Source: JAGMES01 sp023128035
GTDB taxonomy: Bacteria; Bacillota; Halanaerobiia; DY22613
NCBI GenBank assembly: GCA_030627905.1
Contig: DAOVRZ010000006.1
Coordinates: forward strand, 26,945-90,944
DNA: 64,000 bases
Reading direction: 5' to 3'
Under the pieces are notes generated by a model. That model saw only the letters and a program-made list of their open reading frames with translations. It had not been told where the DNA came from and did no database searches. Below are positions 7,462-16,725 of the stretch, piece by piece. Numbering within the stretch: the stretch's first letter is position 1; the number at the start of each line of letters is the position of its first letter. Both the position numbers and the translations under genes were made by a program.

Positions 7462-8925
7462 TTGGTAAGAACAGATTTTGATCACAGTAAAACTCCGATT
7501 TTTTCTTATTTGCAAGAATATACTAAAAAAGGTATAATACCTTTTTCTGTTCCTGGTCATAAACATGGCAAAGGCTTAAGTGAGTTTACTAGTGTTTTGG
7601 GAGAAGAAATTTTAGCTATGGATATAAATAGTTCAGTAGAAGCAGATAATCTCGCCAATCCTACTGGTATAATTAAGGAAGCACAGGAGCTTTTAGCAGA
7701 TGCCTTTGAAGCAGAAAGATCGTATTTTCTTATTAATGGTACGAGTGAAGGGGTACAAGTGATGATTCGCAGTGCCGTTAAACCAGGTGAACAGATCATC
7801 ATTCCTCGGAATGCCCATAAGTCAACAGTTGGGGGATTAATTTTATCAGGTGCTGTTCCTGTTTATGTATATCCTGAAGTTGATGTTAAATTGGGAATTT
7901 CTACTGTGGTGAGTAGTTTAACGATTAAGGAAGCTTTTAAGCAGAATCCTTTTGCTAAAGCTGTATTTTGTATAAATCCCACATATTATGGTATGGTTTC
8001 TGATTTAAAGACTATTGTTCGCACAGCTCATCGAGAAGGAGCAGTAGTATTAGTAGATGAAGCACATGGTGTTCATATGGGTTTTCATGATGATTTTCCG
8101 TTGACAGGAATGGAAGTAGGAGCTGATATGTGTGCAGTTAGTCTTCATAAGACGGGAGGTTCTATGACTCAAAGTTCTGCTCTTTTATTAAGAGGAAATC
8201 GCATTTCTCCAGAAAATGTAATTCAAACTTTGAATCTTACCAGAACAAGTAGTCCTTCTTATATTTTAATGGCTTCTGTAGATGTAGCTCGAAAGCAATT
8301 AGCTCTTTATGGGGATGAAATATTAGATACGACGTTAGAATTAGCTCGTTATGCCAGAAATGAAATAAATCAGATTGAAGGCTTGTATGCTTTCGATCAT
8401 AATTTAGTTGGAAAACAAGGGATTTATGATTTAGATGAGACCAAATTGAGTATTTATATTGGACGTTTAGGTATTACTGGTTTTGAAATAGAAAGAGAGT
8501 TGATGAATCGTTTTGGAATTGGCCTTGAAATGGCAGAACTAGATAATATTTTGGCATTAATTACGATTGGTGATAATAAGCAATCTGTTGAACGACTTAT
8601 TGAAGCAATGAAAACTATTGTTAGTGAACGAGGGATTCGAGATACTAAAAAGTTAATAGAGTTACCAGAGATGCCAGATTTGATTGTCAGCCCTCGTGAT
8701 GCATACTATGCAACAAAAAAGAAAGTTCTTATTGCAGATGCTGTAGGTGAAATTTCAGGAGAGATGTTGATGGCTTATCCTCCAGGTATTCCATTGATTT
8801 GTCCTGGTGAACGAATTACTAAAGATATTGTGAATTATGTAAAGATTTTAAAGGAACAACAAGCAAATTTGCAGGGTACTGCAGATCCGTATGTAAATTA
8901 TATTCGGGTTTTGGGGCATGATTAG
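7462..8925 (+). CDS. Orn/Lys/Arg decarboxylase, PLP fold III-type short form (copy 1)
   Basis: A PLP-dependent basic amino-acid decarboxylase of about 487 residues, the SpeA/YaaO-like short form that lacks the N-terminal wing domain of the 700-750-residue inducible E. coli enzymes. PLP-binding lysine K230 lies in SLHKTGGSMTQ and DEAH (199-202) supplies the ring-nitrogen Asp. The C-terminal domain ends with the conserved GEISGEMLMAYPPGIPLICPG region. I chose TTG at 7462: it is spaced correctly from AGAGGTGA, and its N-terminus aligns with that of the paralogue at 9151; the in-frame GTG at 7453 sits inside the ribosome site. Arginine is the usual substrate of this size class, but ornithine or lysine cannot be excluded. 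It is followed by a terminator and then a close paralogue. Confidence 0.87.
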   Translation: MVRTDFDHSKTPIFSYLQEYTKKGIIPFSVPGHKHGKGLSEFTSVLGEEILAMDINSSVEADNLANPTGIIKEAQELLADAFEAERSYFLINGTSEGVQVMIRSAVKPGEQIIIPRNAHKSTVGGLILSGAVPVYVYPEVDVKLGISTVVSSLTIKEAFKQNPFAKAVFCINPTYYGMVSDLKTIVRTAHREGAVVLVDEAHGVHMGFHDDFPLTGMEVGADMCAVSLHKTGGSMTQSSALLLRGNRISPENVIQTLNLTRTSSPSYILMASVDVARKQLALYGDEILDTTLELARYARNEINQIEGLYAFDHNLVGKQGIYDLDETKLSIYIGRLGITGFEIERELMNRFGIGLEMAELDNILALITIGDNKQSVERLIEAMKTIVSERGIRDTKKLIELPEMPDLIVSPRDAYYATKKKVLIADAVGEISGEMLMAYPPGIPLICPGERITKDIVNYVKILKEQQANLQGTADPYVNYIRVLGHD

Positions 8926-8929
8926 GAGC

Positions 8930-8961
8930 AAAATAGGTCAAAAGTAATAGCCTATTTTTTT
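8930..8961 (+). terminator. Rho-independent terminator after decarboxylase 1
   Basis: Stem AAATAGG (8931-8937) with CCTATTT (8951-8957), loop of 13, followed by a T run. Confidence 0.7.
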
Positions 8962-8970
8962 ACAGAAAAT

Positions 8971-8999
8971 TTGACAGGACTTATGTACCATGTTATAAT
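8971..8999 (+). promoter_or_regulatory. Consensus sigma-A promoter of the second decarboxylase
   Basis: TTGACA (8971-8976), a 17-bp spacer and TATAAT (8994-8999), with TG at 8991-8992 making it also an extended -10 promoter. This is the strongest promoter in the window. It leaves a leader of about 145 nt before the GTG start, in which I see no clear known riboswitch. Confidence 0.85.
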
Positions 9000-9150
9000 G
9001 TAAATAAATATATCTGTTGGATGAAAATTCAATTCGTTTTTTCAACTGCAGATTAGAGGACAAGTTCTACAATAGAATTTATGCAAAATTTGAGTATAAG
9101 TATTATTCCATCAGCAGAAAGAAGAGGAAGGCAAAAAAGGAGGGGGCTAA

Positions 9151-10635
9151 GTGGAAAGATCAAATATTGATCATCGAAGGACACCTTTGTTTTCTTGTTT
9201 GAAAGAATTTTCTGAAAAAGACATCGAACCTTTCTTTGTTCCAGGACACAAGTACGGTAGAGGTTTAAAGGAGTTTGTAGATTTTGTTGGTTCAGAGGTT
9301 TTGTCAATTGATATTCCTGGTCTACCAGAGACAGATAATCTTGCTAATCCATCTGGAGTTATACGGGAAGCACAGGAGTTGTTAGCTCATGCTTTTGGAG
9401 CCGATCAAGCTTATTTTTTAGTGAACGGAACCAGTGAAGGGGTTCAGGTGATGATTCGAAGTTCTATTAGACCTGGAGATAAGATAATTATTCCACGAAA
9501 TGCGCATAAGTCTACAGTGGGTGCTTTGATTATTTCTGGCGCTATACCTGTTTATGTTTATCCTGAGGTTGAATCTGAGCTAGGAATTCCTACTGTTGTT
9601 GATAGCTCAACTATCAAAAAAACTTTAAAAATGAATTCGGATATTAAAGCAGTATTTGTAATTAATCCTACTTATTATGGAATGGTTTCTGATTTAAGGT
9701 CTATTGTACGGATTGCTCATAAGGAAGGGGCCGTTGTGTTGGCAGATGAAGCACATGGTGCTCATATGCATTTCCATAGCGATTTTCCAATCACCGGTAT
9801 GGAAGCGGGGGCAGATATGAGTGCAGCAAGTTTACATAAAACTTGTGGTTCTATGACTCAGAGTTCTGTATTATTATGTCAGGGAGATCATATTTCATCA
9901 AAGTGTGTAGAACGAAATTTAAATTTAACCAGAACAACTAGTCCATCTTATGTATTGATGTCTTCAGTTGACGTTGCACGTAAGCAGTTGGCTCTTCAAG
10001 GAAAAGAAATGCTAGGGAGGACTTTAGAGCTGGCGCGTTATGCTAAAAGTAGAATTAATGAAATTAAAGGACTTTATGCTTTTAATCAAAATGTAATTGG
10101 TAGATGTGGAGTATATGGCCTAGATGATACAAAGTTAGGAATTCACGTGAGTGGAATAAATATAACAGGCTTTGAGCTTGAAAGAGAATTAATGACTAGA
10201 TTTGGTGTGGGTCTTGAAATGGCTGAATTGGATAATGTACTTGCTCTTATTACTCTTGGAGATTCTATAAATTCAATTGAAAAGTTGATAAATGCGTTAC
10301 AGGCTATTGCAAAAGAACGCGGACTTCGAGAAATTGAAAAAATTACACAGTTCCCAGATATGCCAGATTTGATTGTTACTCCTAGGGATGCGTATTATGC
10401 TATAGATAAAAATATACCGCTGCATCTTGCAGTTGGAGAGATTAGTGCTGAAATGTTGATGGCTTATCCGCCTGGTATTCCAATTATTTGTCCAGGGGAA
10501 AGGATTACTCAAGAGATTGTCGATTATATCAAAATTTTGAAAGAACAACATGCTCATTTACAGGGCACTGATGATCCTTTAGCAAATTATATCCGTGTAT
10601 TGAAGCATAGTTATAAGATTAAAAAAATCGGCTAG
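9151..10635 (+). CDS. Orn/Lys/Arg decarboxylase, PLP fold III-type short form (copy 2)
   Basis: A tandem paralogue of the gene at 7462, 494 residues, similar along its whole length. PLP lysine K230 (SLHKTCGSMTQ) and DEAHGAHM are conserved, and the C-terminal GEISAEMLMAYPPGIPIICPG block is intact. The GTG start is set by AAGGAGGGGG 4-5 bases upstream. Unlike copy 1 it has its own strong promoter and terminator, so the two copies can be regulated separately. That suggests different substrates or conditions (for example polyamine synthesis versus acid-stress decarboxylation), which is inference. Substrate specificity cannot be assigned. The C-terminus has a short extra basic tail encoded by DNA that also forms the terminator. 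Confidence 0.87.
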   Translation: MERSNIDHRRTPLFSCLKEFSEKDIEPFFVPGHKYGRGLKEFVDFVGSEVLSIDIPGLPETDNLANPSGVIREAQELLAHAFGADQAYFLVNGTSEGVQVMIRSSIRPGDKIIIPRNAHKSTVGALIISGAIPVYVYPEVESELGIPTVVDSSTIKKTLKMNSDIKAVFVINPTYYGMVSDLRSIVRIAHKEGAVVLADEAHGAHMHFHSDFPITGMEAGADMSAASLHKTCGSMTQSSVLLCQGDHISSKCVERNLNLTRTTSPSYVLMSSVDVARKQLALQGKEMLGRTLELARYAKSRINEIKGLYAFNQNVIGRCGVYGLDDTKLGIHVSGINITGFELERELMTRFGVGLEMAELDNVLALITLGDSINSIEKLINALQAIAKERGLREIEKITQFPDMPDLIVTPRDAYYAIDKNIPLHLAVGEISAEMLMAYPPGIPIICPGERITQEIVDYIKILKEQHAHLQGTDDPLANYIRVLKHSYKIKKIG

Positions 10636-10651
10636 CCTCTTGAGGCAACCC
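10621..10651 (+). terminator. Terminator overlapping the end of decarboxylase 2
   Basis: AAATCGG/CCGATTT outer stem and GCCTC/GAGGC inner stem with a TT loop, followed by a T run. The stop codon lies within the hairpin. Confidence 0.85.
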
Positions 10652-10752
10652 GATTTTTTTTATTATTCAAATAATTTAATATGGAAATACTAAGCAGATA
10701 AACAGGACTTAGTAAGATGCTTAAAGAATTATTTGATAAGGAGAGTGAAATA

Positions 10753-12018
10753 ATGAAAGCAGAAATAATCAATGTGGGAACAGAGTTGCTGCTGGGAGAT
10801 ATTGTAAATACGAATGCTACCTGGTTAGCGAATCAATTGAAAGGGTTGGGTATTGATCTTTATTATATTAGTACTGTTGGCGATAATCACATGCGGATGG
10901 AAGAAATCCTAAAAACCGCATATAATCGTTCTGATTTAGTGATTATTACTGGAGGGTTAGGCCCGACTGAAGATGACATAACACGAGAGATTTTGGCAAA
11001 AGTGGCAAAAAGACCACTCATTTTTTATCAAGATTTAGCTGATCAGATTGAGAAACGTTTCGCTAAATTTAAACGTAAAATGTCTACAAATAATCTCCGA
11101 CAAGCTTATTTGCCTCAAGGGGCAGAAAAAATAGAAAATAGAGCAGGTACAGCACCTGGAATTTATTTGAAAGTAGAAGATACAATTTTTGTAGCGATTC
11201 CTGGTGTACCACGTGAAATGGAAATTAATTTTACTGAAGAAGTAGTACCACGGTTAAAAAAAGAAATTCCTCATGAAGAAGTTATTTTCTCTAAGATGCT
11301 TAAAATGTGTGGAATTGGTGAATCTTCAATGGAAGAAATGGTGAAAGATTTGATTCAGAAACAAACTGTGACAACAATTGCCCCATATGCTGGAAATTAT
11401 GAAGTGTATTTAAAAGTGACTGCTAAAGCTCAAGATATCGATAAAGCGAAAGATATGATGTCAGGAACAATCGAAGAGTTATATCAACGATTGGGGTCAT
11501 ATATCTTTGGTGAAGATGATGAAACTTTAGAAGAGATTGTTGGGCATAAGTTAAAGGGGTTGGGATTAAAACTTGCTACTGCTGAATCCTGTACTGGTGG
11601 ATTGATTGCTCATCGAATTACTAATATTCCGGGGAGTTCTGAGTATTTTGATAGAGGATTTGTTACATATAGTAATTCTGCGAAACAGGAACAACTGGGA
11701 GTATCGGCAGAAATTTTGGCAAAGTATGGGGCTGTTAGTCCAGAAACCGCTAGATATATGGTGAAAGGTGCTTTAAAATATTCGGATGCGGATCTGGCAA
11801 TTGCGGTTACAGGGATTGCTGGACCGGGAGGGGATACTAAAGATAAACCTGTAGGATTGGTTTATTGTGCCATAGGAGATCAGCATGGAAATATTGAGAT
11901 ATTTGATTTTCATTTTTGGGGAGAGAGAGAGAAGATAAAATATGCCACTTCTCAATATGGTCTTTACTACCTTTGGAAATTTCTTCAAAATCAACTTCTA
12001 TTTACTTGCTATACATAA
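10753..12018 (+). CDS. cinA: CinA family protein (competence/damage-inducible; NMN deamidase domain)
   Basis: A cytoplasmic two-domain protein of about 421 residues. The N-terminal molybdopterin-binding-like (MoCF) domain begins MKAEIINVGTELLLGD and carries GGLGPTEDD. The C-terminal CinA/PncC domain (about 260-410) carries TAESCTGG and TGIAGPGG, the nicotinamide-mononucleotide amidohydrolase signature that recycles NMN made by bacterial DNA ligase. The start at 10753 is chosen because the protein begins there in relatives and AAGGAGAG is correctly placed; an in-frame ATG at 10717 lacks support. In many clostridia cinA sits directly before thpR-recA. Here the T2SS operon and the SIR2 cassette (12-30 kb) lie between them. 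Confidence 0.93.
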   Translation: MKAEIINVGTELLLGDIVNTNATWLANQLKGLGIDLYYISTVGDNHMRMEEILKTAYNRSDLVIITGGLGPTEDDITREILAKVAKRPLIFYQDLADQIEKRFAKFKRKMSTNNLRQAYLPQGAEKIENRAGTAPGIYLKVEDTIFVAIPGVPREMEINFTEEVVPRLKKEIPHEEVIFSKMLKMCGIGESSMEEMVKDLIQKQTVTTIAPYAGNYEVYLKVTAKAQDIDKAKDMMSGTIEELYQRLGSYIFGEDDETLEEIVGHKLKGLGLKLATAESCTGGLIAHRITNIPGSSEYFDRGFVTYSNSAKQEQLGVSAEILAKYGAVSPETARYMVKGALKYSDADLAIAVTGIAGPGGDTKDKPVGLVYCAIGDQHGNIEIFDFHFWGEREKIKYATSQYGLYYLWKFLQNQLLFTCYT

Positions 12019-12151
12019 AAAAATAGGTTTGCGAATTAAAATTTCATTCTAAATAGGCAGGAAAAAAGCTATTTGCGAAGAAACTAATAATAAATGGAAT
12101 TTAAAACAATCGAAGGAAATATAATCTGAAATGGATGAAGGTGGAATTTAT

Positions 12152-13663
12152 ATGGCTGAAAATAGCAGTTTCAAAGGGATTTCTATGGAGGATAGTTATC
12201 GACTCCCACGTGAATATGTTCAGAAATATCGAGTGATACCTATTGGAATGGAAGATGAAGAATTGATAATTGCAATTCCAGAAAATCTTACACTTGAAAT
12301 TCGTCGAGATTTGGAGGTGTTTTTTAGTACCAATCTAAAATTTCGTGTTTGTGAATCAATGGAATTAAATAAATTAGTACAGGATTTTCTTGATTCAGAA
12401 GGCGAGACTATCGAAGGTATGCTAAAAAATATCAATTCGGATGAGTATTCATCTGAGGATATTTATAGTTTTAGTCAAAATATTGAAAATTTAGAAGATT
12501 TGGCGCAAGAGGCTCCTATTATTCGATTGGTTAACTTGATAATCAGTGATGCTTTAAAGGAGAGGGCAAGCGATATTCATTTAGAACCGTTTGAAAGATT
12601 AGTTAAACTTCGCTATCGAATTGATGGGATACTTTATGAAAAAACGCCACCTCCAAGAAATTTATTTCCTGCAATCATTACTAGAATTAAAATTATGGCA
12701 AATTTGAATATTGCTGAACGCAGATTACCTCAGGATGGTCGGATTAGAATTAAAATCGCTGGACGTGAAGTAGACATTCGAGTTTCAACAATTCCTACAA
12801 TTTATGGGGAAAGTTTAGTTATGCGACTTCTTGATCAAAGTGCAGTTTTGTTGAATCTCGATCAGTTGGGTTTTGATAAAAATATTCTTGATAAGATTTA
12901 TAAAACTTTAAATTATATCAATGGAATTGTTCTAGTAACTGGTCCGACTGGTAGTGGTAAAACAACGACGCTTTATTCTTGTTTAAATCAGATGAACCTT
13001 CCTGAAAATAAGATTTTAACTGTGGAAGATCCTGTGGAGTATCAGTTATCAGGAATTAATCAGATGCAGGTCAATGATAAGATAGGTTTTACTTTTGCAA
13101 CAGGCTTACGCTCTATTTTACGGCAAGATCCAGATATCATTATGTTAGGAGAGGTACGTGATTTAGAAACGGCTCAGATGGCGATCCAGGCAGCTTTAAC
13201 AGGACATTTAGTCTTTTCTACTATTCATACTAATGACTCTGCTAGTACAATTGCCCGATTAATTGATATGGGGTTGGAAGATTATCTGATTGCTTCAACG
13301 ATAAGGTGTATTTTGGCTCAGCGCTTAGTTCGTAAGATTTGTCCAAATTGTAAAGAAAAATATCAACCACATAGCTCTAAATTAAAGGTTCTTGGCGTAC
13401 ATTTACAAGATGGTTTGAATTTTTATAGAGGGGTGGGATGTGATACTTGTAATAATAACGGATATTTAGGAAGGCTTGGAATCTATGAGTTACTGATTAT
13501 TTCTCCTGAAATTGAGGAGATGATCTCTCAAAATCGAAATGGTAATGAAATAAAAAAACTTGCTTGTGCCCAAGGAATGGTTACCTTGCGTGAAGATGGA
13601 ATTTTAAAAGTTAAACAGGGATTGACTACTATCGAAGAAATTTTAAGGGTTACACAAGTTTAG
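12152..13663 (+). CDS. gspE: T2SS/type IV pilus assembly ATPase GspE/PilB
   Basis: The hexameric cytoplasmic ATPase that drives pseudopilus assembly, 503 residues. It has an N-terminal GspE_N-like region (about 10-90), then RASDIHLEPFE and the Arg-rich arm, Walker A GPTGSGKT (264-271), the Asp box and Walker B region (DPDIIMLGEVRD), and a His box (GHLVFSTIHTND). The C-terminal zinc motif is tetracysteine CPNC...CDTC (about 400-440). I chose ATG 12152 because GAAGGTGG lies 7 bases upstream; ATG 12131 has no ribosome site. It is the first gene of an 11-gene operon with overlaps or very short gaps. A type IV pilus role is possible from this protein alone; the GspG-type pseudopilin and GspK-like gene favour T2SS. 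Confidence 0.92.
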   Translation: MAENSSFKGISMEDSYRLPREYVQKYRVIPIGMEDEELIIAIPENLTLEIRRDLEVFFSTNLKFRVCESMELNKLVQDFLDSEGETIEGMLKNINSDEYSSEDIYSFSQNIENLEDLAQEAPIIRLVNLIISDALKERASDIHLEPFERLVKLRYRIDGILYEKTPPPRNLFPAIITRIKIMANLNIAERRLPQDGRIRIKIAGREVDIRVSTIPTIYGESLVMRLLDQSAVLLNLDQLGFDKNILDKIYKTLNYINGIVLVTGPTGSGKTTTLYSCLNQMNLPENKILTVEDPVEYQLSGINQMQVNDKIGFTFATGLRSILRQDPDIIMLGEVRDLETAQMAIQAALTGHLVFSTIHTNDSASTIARLIDMGLEDYLIASTIRCILAQRLVRKICPNCKEKYQPHSSKLKVLGVHLQDGLNFYRGVGCDTCNNNGYLGRLGIYELLIISPEIEEMISQNRNGNEIKKLACAQGMVTLREDGILKVKQGLTTIEEILRVTQV

Positions 13664-13674
13664 AGGTGAAAAGG

Positions 13675-14880
13675 ATGATAGAGTATAAATATCAAGCAGT
13701 TGATCGTGCTGGCAGAAACCAAAAAGGAACGATAGCAGCTGAATCTGTTGAACAGGCAACATATAAAATTAAAAATGAAATGGGTCTTTTACCAGTAGAC
13801 ATTAGCGAGCAAGTTGCAAAATTTCGTCTTAATAGGCGGATTGGCGGATCAAAGAAAAGTTTTGTTTTAACTTTTACTCAACAAATGTCTAATCTACTCA
13901 ACTCAGGTATTCAAGTTGATGAAGCTCTGACGATTTTGATTCAGCTCACAGATCAGCTAGATTTTCGAGAAAAGATTGAAGAGATTCAAAGGGAACTTCA
14001 GGGTGGTTCTGATCTTTCCCAGGCTTTGTCCAAATACCCTGATATGTTCGATGAAACATATATAAGTATGGTTCGAGCAGGTGAAAGTGGAGGAGTTCTT
14101 GGAAAATGTTTGCAAAGATTATCTGATTATATGGAACAGGATAGAGAATTTCGTAATTCTATCCAATCAGCTTTGCTGTATCCTATTATTGTTACAGTGA
14201 TGGGTTTATGTGCTGTAGTGGTTCTTTTTATTTTTGTTTTACCTAGTTTTCTTGAACTCTTTACTAATATGGGCCAGGATTTACCCATGGCAACTCAGAT
14301 TCTAGTTAGTATTAGTGATATTTTGACCAAGTATGGAATTTTTATTTTTGCAGGTTTAATTGGAATGGTTTTACTATACATGGGATATCAGAAGACTCCA
14401 GAAGGCAGTTATCGAGTTGACCTCATTAAAAATAAAATGCCTTTTTATGGACAAATAAGAATCAAGATGGCAGTTTCTCGATTTGCCAGGATTTTAGGAA
14501 CCATGTTAGAGAGTGGTGTTCCACTTTTAAAGGGATTAGAGATAGCGAAAAGTATAACTACAAATAAGATTTTTGTAGAGATTGTAGAAAACCTTTATGA
14601 AGCTGTACGCAAAGGAGGAACCCTTTCTGGTCATTTGAAAAATGAATCGGAATTTCCGGTTTTAGCTGTGTTTTTTATTGGCGTAGGGGAGCGAACGGGA
14701 AATTTAGAAGAGATGCTAAATCAAGTATCAGATACTTTTGAAAAAGATGTACAACGAAGTCTGGATGCGTTTTTAACAGCTTTTGAACCGATGGTTACGG
14801 TGTTCTTAGGAGGATTTGTTCTTTTTATAGTTATTTCGATTTTGATGCCTATTTTTTCAATGCAACAATTACCGTTTTAG
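13675..14880 (+). CDS. gspF: T2SS inner-membrane platform protein GspF/PilC
   Basis: A polytopic inner-membrane platform protein of 401 residues. It contains two copies of the T2SSF domain (about 65-190 and 270-390), each followed by hydrophobic helices; the clearest membrane segments are near 165-190, 218-238 and 370-392. MIEYKYQAVDRAGRNQKG is the standard N-terminus of the family. GAGGTG ends at 13668, placing the ATG at 13675 correctly; the GTG at 13666 falls within that ribosome site. It is directly coupled to gspE and followed by gspG. Confidence 0.92.
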   Translation: MIEYKYQAVDRAGRNQKGTIAAESVEQATYKIKNEMGLLPVDISEQVAKFRLNRRIGGSKKSFVLTFTQQMSNLLNSGIQVDEALTILIQLTDQLDFREKIEEIQRELQGGSDLSQALSKYPDMFDETYISMVRAGESGGVLGKCLQRLSDYMEQDREFRNSIQSALLYPIIVTVMGLCAVVVLFIFVLPSFLELFTNMGQDLPMATQILVSISDILTKYGIFIFAGLIGMVLLYMGYQKTPEGSYRVDLIKNKMPFYGQIRIKMAVSRFARILGTMLESGVPLLKGLEIAKSITTNKIFVEIVENLYEAVRKGGTLSGHLKNESEFPVLAVFFIGVGERTGNLEEMLNQVSDTFEKDVQRSLDAFLTAFEPMVTVFLGGFVLFIVISILMPIFSMQQLPF

Positions 14881-14900
14881 ACCGAAAAGGAGTGAATAAT

Positions 14901-15362
14901 GTGAAGAAATTACAAGAACGTTTACAAAGTGAAGCAGGATTTACTTTTATTGAAATTATGATTGTGGTTATAATAATCGGTTTTTTGGCCTCTGTTGTTG
15001 GTCCTCAATTGATTAGTAGGGTTGGTCAATCAAGACAGGTAACAGCCCAAAGTCAGCTTCAATCTTTAGAGATGGCATTAAACCATTACTATTTGGACTG
15101 TGGGCGTTATCCGACTACAGAACAAGGTTTGAACGCTTTGATAGCTGAGCCGAGTATAGCACCCACACCAAATGGGTGGACTGGCCCATATTTGACACGT
15201 CAAGAACTACCTAAAGATCCATGGGGATATAGTTATTTTTATAAATCTCCTGGTGATTATAATCAAAATGGTTTTGATTTATATTCTTTAGGAAAAGATG
15301 ATCAGGAAGGTGGTAGTGGTGAAAACGCTGATGTTACAAATTGGTCGACTACAGCACGATAA
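14901..15362 (+). CDS. gspG: Major pseudopilin GspG
   Basis: A type IV-pilin-like major pseudopilin of about 153 residues. The prepilin peptidase site is G13-F14 in EAGFTFIEI, with Glu at mature position 5, followed by the hydrophobic helix. The C-terminal domain shows the full GspG signature: GRYPTTEQGLNALI, NGWTGPYL, LPKDPWGYSYFY, FDLYSLGKDDQEGG, which binds calcium in characterised members. GTG 14901 is preferred because AAAGGAG lies at the right distance; GTG 14892 overlaps that site. No prepilin peptidase gene lies in this operon, so it must be elsewhere in the genome. Confidence 0.93.
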   Translation: MKKLQERLQSEAGFTFIEIMIVVIIIGFLASVVGPQLISRVGQSRQVTAQSQLQSLEMALNHYYLDCGRYPTTEQGLNALIAEPSIAPTPNGWTGPYLTRQELPKDPWGYSYFYKSPGDYNQNGFDLYSLGKDDQEGGSGENADVTNWSTTAR

Positions 15363-15798
15363 AGAAGGTTTTACTCTTGTAGAAATAATATTTGTTATAG
15401 TTATTATGGCTTTGATGATGGCCATTACCGTACCAAGCTTTGTCGGGATGTTTTCATCCATAGGTAATGTACGAGATAGCCAGAAAATTTTTAACTTATT
15501 AGAAAAAGCCAGGGCAGAGGCAATCATCAAATCTAAACCTGTAGAGATTACTTTTTATACAACTGGTCAATGTACTTTTAAATTAGGCGTATCCTCGGAG
15601 GGACAAATTTTTGAATATCATGATCTTCGGGCAACTATACTATTAGATTTTCAGGATCAGATTGTTCAGACTTTTTACCCTAATGGAAGAGCAGAGCAAG
15701 AAAAACTTGTTTTCAAAACTCCCGAAGAGCAATATTTAGTCTATTCATTCCACACTGTCACAGGAAAAATTGAGATGGAACGGAGAAGAACTTTATGA
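15319..15798 (+). CDS. Minor pseudopilin, GspH-like
   Basis: A prepilin of about 159 residues with a cleavage site in KEGFTLVEI, then a hydrophobic helix and a small beta-rich domain; position in the operon matches GspH. The start is ambiguous. The frame is open into gspG from ATG 15298; GTG 15319 has the best-placed ribosome site (AGGAAGGTGG), and ATG 15331 is a third option. In every case it overlaps gspG, so it is translationally coupled. The conserved GspH C-terminal Gly-rich signature is weak, so the assignment rests on the pilin motif and gene order. Confidence 0.8.
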   Translation: MKTLMLQIGRLQHDKEGFTLVEIIFVIVIMALMMAITVPSFVGMFSSIGNVRDSQKIFNLLEKARAEAIIKSKPVEITFYTTGQCTFKLGVSSEGQIFEYHDLRATILLDFQDQIVQTFYPNGRAEQEKLVFKTPEEQYLVYSFHTVTGKIEMERRRTL

Positions 15799-16175
15799 AG
15801 GGTAAGAGAAAGAAAGAAGCAGGGTTTACCTTGATTGAGATTTTGATTGCTGTAACAATTGTAGGAATTTCTTTTGTAGTAATTATGAAAGGGTATATGG
15901 CTTTGACGGGACTAGTTCAACAAATGGGAGAATATCAGCGCGTTAGTTCATTTGCTAGTCTAAAGATTGACCAGGTTATTCAGAAAGTAAATGATAGTAC
16001 TATTGGGGCAGAGATATTGGGTAACTTAGAGATTAATTGGCAATCAATTGATCAGGATGTTGGGGATGGTGTAAGACGAATAATGATCCTGATAGATTGG
16101 CAGAGTCAAAAAGGCCCAAAGGAATATAAGTTGACGACTTTAATTGGTGGTGGAAGTTATGAAACCAGACCTTAA
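15795..16175 (+). CDS. Minor pseudopilin, GspI-like
   Basis: A prepilin of 126 residues with basic leader and cleavage site KKEAGFTLIEI, then one hydrophobic helix. It is short, as GspI proteins usually are. It overlaps the preceding gene by four bases (ATGA). In characterised systems GspI, J and K form the tip complex that starts pseudopilus assembly. Identification is by position and prepilin signature; the soluble part is too divergent to recognise alone. Confidence 0.75.
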   Translation: MKGKRKKEAGFTLIEILIAVTIVGISFVVIMKGYMALTGLVQQMGEYQRVSSFASLKIDQVIQKVNDSTIGAEILGNLEINWQSIDQDVGDGVRRIMILIDWQSQKGPKEYKLTTLIGGGSYETRP

Positions 16176-16725
16176 ATCTCAATCTGGATTTACCTTTATC
16201 GAGATTATAGTTGCTGTTAGTATTTTGTCTATTATAAGTTTGACTCTATATAGTATGCTCAATATTGGTTTGGGGTTATGGGAACATTTAGATCAAAATC
16301 AATGGAGCCACAATGATTTACAGTTAATCATTAATCGAATTGGAAAGGATTTACGTTCTACTTTTTTTCGTTCATCCACGCCTGATAAATACTTTTTTAA
16401 AGGGAATATGTATCAAGTGGAATTTTTTTCTCGTGAATATGAGACAGGGAATATAAGAAATGTATCATATGAGTTTTCTCCTTATGATGAAACATTATTT
16501 CTCATTGTAGAAGAAGAACGGATTCCTTTAATCACTCAGTTGGAGAGATGTAATTTTTATTTTTATAACTCTGATTTTAATTATTGGGATAATTACTGGG
16601 ATGGAAAGATTCAAAAGAAATCTCCTTCTATGATGAGGATAGAATTTGCTTTTAAAGATGTAGAAGAAGAATATCGATTTGATTTTCCAATTTACATTGG
16701 ACAGAAAGGGATTGGCGTAAAATGA
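16159..16725 (+). CDS. Minor pseudopilin, GspJ-like
   Basis: A prepilin of 188 residues with cleavage motif SQSGFTFIEIIVAVSIL and a C-terminal domain of about 150 residues, the size expected for GspJ. ATG 16159 follows GGTGGTGGA and lies inside the 3' end of the GspI-like gene; an upstream in-frame TTG (16144) is less likely. It overlaps the next gene by four bases. Confidence 0.75.
   Translation: MKPDLKSQSGFTFIEIIVAVSILSIISLTLYSMLNIGLGLWEHLDQNQWSHNDLQLIINRIGKDLRSTFFRSSTPDKYFFKGNMYQVEFFSREYETGNIRNVSYEFSPYDETLFLIVEEERIPLITQLERCNFYFYNSDFNYWDNYWDGKIQKKSPSMMRIEFAFKDVEEEYRFDFPIYIGQKGIGVK

Noticed and set aside
9017..9202. A 61-codon frame in the leader of the second decarboxylase
   Set aside because: No ribosome site, basic low-complexity product, and it overlaps the well-supported GTG start at 9151 in another frame.
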